Assembly (NCBI RefSeq): GCF_022539665.2
Contig: NC_081337.1
Span: 5,556,679-5,620,678 of the forward strand
Source: Daphnia carinata
Taxonomy: Eukaryota > Arthropoda > Branchiopoda > Diplostraca > Daphniidae
Direction of reading: 5' to 3'
Length of the DNA stretch: 64,000 bases
Shown here: piece after piece, positions 60,301 through 64,000 of the stretch
How the letters are laid out: each line of letters starts with the position of its first letter
Numbering within the stretch: the stretch's first letter is position 1
Made by a program: the position numbers and the translations under genes
The notes under the pieces: generated by a model
Seen by the model: the letters and a program-made list of their open reading frames with translations, nothing else
Database searches by the model: none
Told to the model about the DNA's origin: nothing

Positions 60301-63300
60301 TCGCCCCAATTGCCCCACATTCGCCGTCTTTCCCCATCATTTTGCCGAAGCTAATATGTTTAAGAACGAGAGACAGTTGCATCGGAATTGTCGAAAATAT
60401 AACGATGCAGTCATCTTGGCGGTACAGCTAGTACTTATGACATAATAAAAGAAAAATTACGGATGATACGAAAACGGAGCGATTACGAGGCTGAAGTAGG
60501 GGAAAGAAAAATACATTAAAAGACATCTGGTGTACGCATCGAGTTTGGCCTTTCTAGTTTTGCTCGGATGCCCAAGTAATAAACAATGCTTTTTTTTTCG
60601 TGATGTAATTAAGTCCATTCCCTTTTTTTCTTTTCCTATATTGTATATGATCACATGTAAAAATGCAGGCAGGGCGTGGCAACTGGTAAAAGTATTACAT
60701 TTGCACAGGAATCAAAAGAGGAAAAGAGCGGGATAGAGAAAAATGACCCACACAGCTCGTTATTATTATTGTTCTGATGAAACGACGTTGGCTTAATTCC
60801 GGCAGCCGCTCCTTCTGCATAGGAAGCAAAAGAAAAAGATACAGGGCAAACCGTTTTATTTTCACTGCGATGCTGCGCCTTTTCATTACTTTCTCACTAA
60901 CTCATTTCGTTTGCCCCGTCATTCTTTTGTTTCGCCTTTGAGCTTATCTTGTTCTGCTGGTCATGCTTCTTCTTTCCTAGCCCCTCCCTTTTCCTTACTG
61001 CTATTCCTTTTGTATTTTTTAAATACATCACGTTCGCCACGTTATTCCGGCCAAGAAACTCGGCCGACCTGATGCGTCCGCCCCCATCTCCATTCACCGT
61101 GTAATAAAACACATTAACGCCAAGAAAAAAAAAAGAAAGAAGAGGCTAACACGCATGAACAGTCAACAATAGCTAACGAGCCAAAATGGGGGTACTACTA
61201 GACACTCTGGAAAAAAAAAAAAGCGTCGGAGAGTTTCCAATGAAAGGACTTTTAAAAAGCAACGGAAAAGAGAGGGACGTTCGAAAGATGCCACAACCTA
61301 GAACATCCTATGGTCTATAATATACATTACAGAATCGCACTGGCAGTGGCCCAGTCAGACTCATCCAGCTGTCTGGGATCTCTTAAAATCATTTCTGGCT
61401 TCTTGCCGAGTAGAATCAATTTTCTAAATAGCCTACACATGGATAGAAGTTGGGAAAAGTGTGAAGAGCATAGCAGGTAGTGGACACCACGTACCGTCCT
61501 TAATGTAAAGCATTTCAAGCGAACGCAACGTAGCAGTAAAACAACACTGAGCTTATTTATGTCTCTTGACACAAGTGAAAAATGAGAAACGGACGGGAAA
61601 AAAAAACGCAGTTGAACAGCCGGAATTTTTCGTTAAAATTCACAATCTCTATTTTTAAAGTTGCAAGGTTGAGACTAGTTTTGTTTCTCCAAAGGACACC
61701 AGCTGAGCAATCCATCGGATTCCGCAGATATAGGTCGAAGAACAAACAGAAAAGAAGGGAAGCAAAAACACTGGCTCTAATCCTCAACCCACAGCAAAAA
61801 AAAAGAAAGTCTTCATCCGGAACGAAAAGGAAAATCCAGAGAAAGAAAATAGTATAGAGTTGATTGTGTTGTGAATTTTTTCTCACACACAAAAGTATTA
61901 TTGGCCTAGTATGGATGGATGGGCTGGGGCTGGCTAACATGATGGAGCAACGGAAGGTCCTTAGATTCGGCCAAAGCTTACGGCATTCCAAAGACATCGG
62001 AGGATCACGCATCGTTCACCAGGGCGAGACAATACACAAAGGCAGCACACCAATCGCAGAGAACCAGAAAGCTATAACCATAAAAAAAGGAATAGGGCAA
62101 CGAAAATCCCAACGGAATGTTCCTCTGTGCGTCCATACTAGATATAGGCTTGTCGTTAAGGTTGGGCGTCGGCTGACGATCCGTTCAACTGAAATACTTC
62201 CACCCTTTTTTTTTTTTTTTTACTCGACTAATCAAATGAATAGAGATGTGATGAAACATGCGAACAGCGGTGGGCGCCAAAAGGGCTGTAAAAAAAAACG
62301 GGCATTCAAACCGATTGAAAATCTCGCATCCGTCTGTCTCATTCCCTCCCGTTTTCGTTTAAAAAATAAAGTCAAACGAAATTAACACCGCCGCCGGTTG
62401 AAAAGGAAAGAAAAAAAAGGGGGGAGGGGGATCGAAAAAGAGAGTAGTATTATCACCGCCGTGGATACTACTTGCTGACGAATCAGGACCGAATTCGACT
62501 GCTACTCGAATCTAACGACGGCTGCGCTTCGCTTCAGATCCGACGGCGACAAGATCATCACGCCTGATTGAATAGCCAAGGGCGACCATCGTCAAAAGAA
62601 ATGGCAAAGACGATAAGCAAAAGACGGAGGAGAGAAAAAAAAAAAACAAGCAAAAAAGCTCCGTCCAATTCGTCAGGAGCCAGAGGAAAGAATGGCGGAG
62701 ACATGACGGAAGGCCCAACAAAAAAAAAAAAAAAAGAGGGAATGTCTAACGATAAAAAAAGAGATGGAGAAAGGAAGGAAGGTGGGAAGCTTTCCTTTCG
62801 TTGCTATGAACGAAAAAGAAGGAAATGATAATAGGAAGACGACGAACGAAGTTGGGTAGAAACACGTGTCACATTGTATTGATTAGATACGCGTACGCAG
62901 CTTTCACGTAAAATAGAGTCGATCTCGGGAGTAGTGTGAGCATGTCAACCGAACCCCTTCCATTGTCAACACCTCATCCAACCAGCAAACTGTAAAATCC
63001 TAGGGGCCACCTAATAAATCTGGGTGGCCATTGCAAACACACAGTTGAACTGAGCTGTTCTAGCATCCGATGAAAATGGAGGGAAAGGGCGTCAGCGCGA
63101 AAAGCAAAAGTGTGAAGATGACATCAATCAGCTTTTCCCTGGGCGGGCGAACGTTACTCAGCGTGTGTTGACTTTCAATTAGGCAAGCATGCGCTAATGG
63201 CCCCGATGGCCTTATTATGAGAATCAAACAACAACAACATCTACACGGAGACAGCCAAGTACTTGAAAAGAAATTGGGAAATTCAAAAATGGACAGCCAA

Positions 63301-63468
63301 AAAATGGAAAAAGAGTAGACGGTAGCAGAGGATATTACTGACGTTTTTGTTTGGTTCTTTTTTTTCTTCCTCAGTGTGGGAGAGACGAGGAGGATGAGGA
63401 GGAGTAGCAGAACTCACCAAAAGGCACGATTGACTATTGCAGAATTGTTTGAACATGGTCAGCACCAT
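45371..63468 (-). CDS. SK: Small-conductance calcium-activated potassium channel (SK/KCNN family)
   Basis: Core exons join in phase: 51045-50551, 50290-50195, 48734-48484, 48259-48089, 48010-47875, 47782-47672, 47477-47280 and 45826-45371. Two inferred 5' coding exons (63468-63418 and 53418-53281) also join in phase, giving about 700 aa. A Gly/Ser-rich N-terminus leads to [20 protein letters not shown] (S1), then S2 ([20 protein letters not shown]), S3, and a weakly charged S4 ahead of the S5 helix. The pore has the filter SVGYGDIVP, followed by S6 ([16 protein letters not shown]). The calmodulin-binding domain includes [31 protein letters not shown] and [21 protein letters not shown] coiled coil ([19 protein letters not shown]) and a Gly/Ser/Pro-rich tail ending [11 protein letters not shown] close it. 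Constitutively bound calmodulin gates the tetramer in response to cytosolic calcium, producing afterhyperpolarisation. The core is certain; the two 5' exons are inference. Confidence 0.93.
45827..47279. other. SK channel intron before the last coding exon
   Basis: A 1.45-kb intron, much longer than most in this window, splits the calmodulin-binding region from the coiled-coil exon. It contains T tracts at about 46091-46112 and A tracts near 47099. A small alternative exon cannot be excluded, but none was recognised. Confidence 0.5.
48735..50194. other. SK channel intron between S2 and S3 exons
   Basis: A 1.46-kb AT-rich intron with an A tract near 49885. Open frames on both strands have no coding signature. 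Confidence 0.5.
51046..53280. other. SK channel upstream intron
   Basis: A 2.2-kb region between the S1 exon and the inferred upstream exon. It holds poly-T and poly-A tracts and the (TA)n microsatellite at 53230-53247. No exon was recognised. Confidence 0.4.
53230..53247. repeat. (TA)n microsatellite
   Basis: About nine TA dinucleotides in a row, close to the 3' side of the inferred SK exon. Confidence 0.9.
53281..53418 (-). CDS. Inferred N-terminal exon of the SK channel gene
   Basis: An open, GC-rich 46-codon segment lies between acceptor ATATATACAG and donor GTGCGC, phase 0 at both ends. It encodes a basic stretch ([16 protein letters not shown]) and a Thr/Val-rich stretch ending VVPPVCIT. 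It fits in phase onto the exon at 51045, which itself opens directly after an acceptor ([13 protein letters not shown]) and therefore needs an upstream exon. Membership in SK is inferred from strand, order and phase. It could be an alternative N-terminal exon. Confidence 0.5.
53434..53449. repeat. (CA)n microsatellite
   Basis: Eight CA dinucleotides lie just upstream (on the minus strand) of the acceptor of the inferred SK exon at 53418. As GT on the transcribed strand, they sit near the splice site. Confidence 0.9.
57564..57579. repeat. (TA)n microsatellite
   Basis: Eight TA dinucleotides in AT-rich intronic sequence. Confidence 0.85.
58813..58830. repeat. (AG)n microsatellite
   Basis: Nine AG dinucleotides. 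AG/GA tracts are common in arthropod promoters and introns; no specific role is implied. Confidence 0.9.
63418..63468 (-). CDS. Inferred first coding exon of the SK channel gene
   Basis: ATG at 63468 starts a 17-codon stretch ([17 protein letters not shown]) that ends at a strong donor (TTTTG then GTGAGT). The phase matches the exon at 53418. An in-frame TGA lies upstream, so this ATG would be the first of its frame. A second ATG follows at 63457. The GC-rich stretch from about 63480 to 63640 upstream looks like 5' UTR. The intron that follows would be about 10 kb. Confidence 0.4.
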
Positions 63469-64000
63469 GCGATAAGGTTGTTCACAGACGGACGGAAGCA
63501 CCGCCTGTTTTCACGCTCTTGGTCTCGGCCAGTGTCGGACTCGAATTCGACCAACTCGCACTTGACTGCCCTGTTGGTGACGACGGTCACGATCACAAGC
63601 CGATGGTGACGCACCTATCACTGGAATCACACCAGACCACCACCGAGACGTCGGCAACAACATGATTTGTCTACACGATACCCGCACCATCGGCGGCGTT
63701 TTTGCACGGTCACGTCTATTTATTATTTTAAATTTTTCAAATGGGGTGGATTAAACGTGTTATTTCCGATGCTCACCACCTAAACTGACTAGCAGCACAA
63801 CACACACAGACACACACATCGGATAGTCAGAACGCAACAATGCACCGCAAATCGGTTTGAGACGAATTTCATCCACACGAGGGAAAATGCAAGGAACTGA
63901 GAAACGAGCGAATGTTTTGGTTTCTAAAAAGAACGTGAAATTGGGTTTTGGTGCTGCACCGTTATTTTGGTTATCTGGAGTCTCGTCTGGGTGGGCGTCC
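63469..64000. other. Upstream of the inferred SK start codon
   Basis: A GC-richer stretch at 63480-63660 is consistent with a 5' UTR exon on the minus strand. The remainder to the window edge has no recognised feature. Confidence 0.35.

Larger units (their letters stand above)
53419..63417. other. Ten-kilobase region, probable first intron of the SK channel gene
   Basis: AT-rich sequence with many homopolymer tracts of 10-20 bases and several microsatellites. The longest frame (54612-55271, plus) starts with TTG, is dominated by Phe, Ser and Leu from T-rich DNA, and has no domain, so it is not called. Frames at 61582-62385 are likewise low complexity. Regulatory elements for SK may lie here but none can be named. 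Confidence 0.45.

Noticed and set aside
61864..62385. Plus-strand open frame of 173 codons
   Set aside because: It is low complexity, spans a T tract, has no family resemblance, and lies in probable intron.

Overview
The window looks like nuclear DNA of a small-genome arthropod, most likely a branchiopod crustacean close to Daphnia. Almost all introns are 60-80 nt with GT-AG ends, genes sit a few hundred bases apart on both strands, and the proteins are typical animal families (alpha-catenin, SK potassium channel, eIF4A3, MLYCD, ENT transporter). Species is inferred from gene structure only. Exon coordinates were derived by hand from splice signals plus reading-phase continuity.

Layout. 1-249: one exon of an unknown plus-strand gene entering from the left. 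250-4374: no gene seen. 10267-4375 (minus): a 20-exon gene for a 1468-residue type I membrane protein built from repeated fibronectin-III-like modules, not recognised. 10948-11380 (plus): a 67-residue BRI3-like membrane protein in three short exons, divergent from it. About 11750-14610: a tandem satellite of about 340 bp units with a trimeric higher-order repeat. 18348-15797 (minus): an equilibrative nucleoside transporter. 24259-20720 (minus): alpha-catenin with two alternative first coding exons.

25.1-37.3 kb is a dense housekeeping cluster. It holds malonyl-CoA decarboxylase (minus), RNase P subunit POP7/Rpp20 overlapping TMEM203 (plus), mitochondrial ATP synthase assembly factor ATPAF2 (minus), eIF4A3 (minus), mitochondrial ribosomal protein bL35m (plus), and a TAF1C-like Pol I factor (minus). 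MLYCD/POP7 and eIF4A3/MRPL35 are divergent pairs likely to share promoters; TMEM203/ATPAF2 and MRPL35/TAF1C are convergent pairs.

37.3-45.3 kb is gene-poor, with a candidate three-exon orphan gene for a 99-residue protein (40130-38466, minus). 63468-45371 (minus) is a calcium-activated SK potassium channel, with large AT-rich introns full of homopolymer tracts and microsatellites; its two most 5' coding exons are inferred.

The strongest points for follow-up are the satellite higher-order repeat with its palindrome, the alpha-catenin first-exon duplication, the POP7/TMEM203 out-of-frame overlap, the repeat-built receptor with an optional cytoplasmic tail, the GC-AG intron in ATPAF2, the 17-nt last exon of eIF4A3, and the orphan gene near 40 kb. 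No viral, CRISPR or clear transposase gene was seen.
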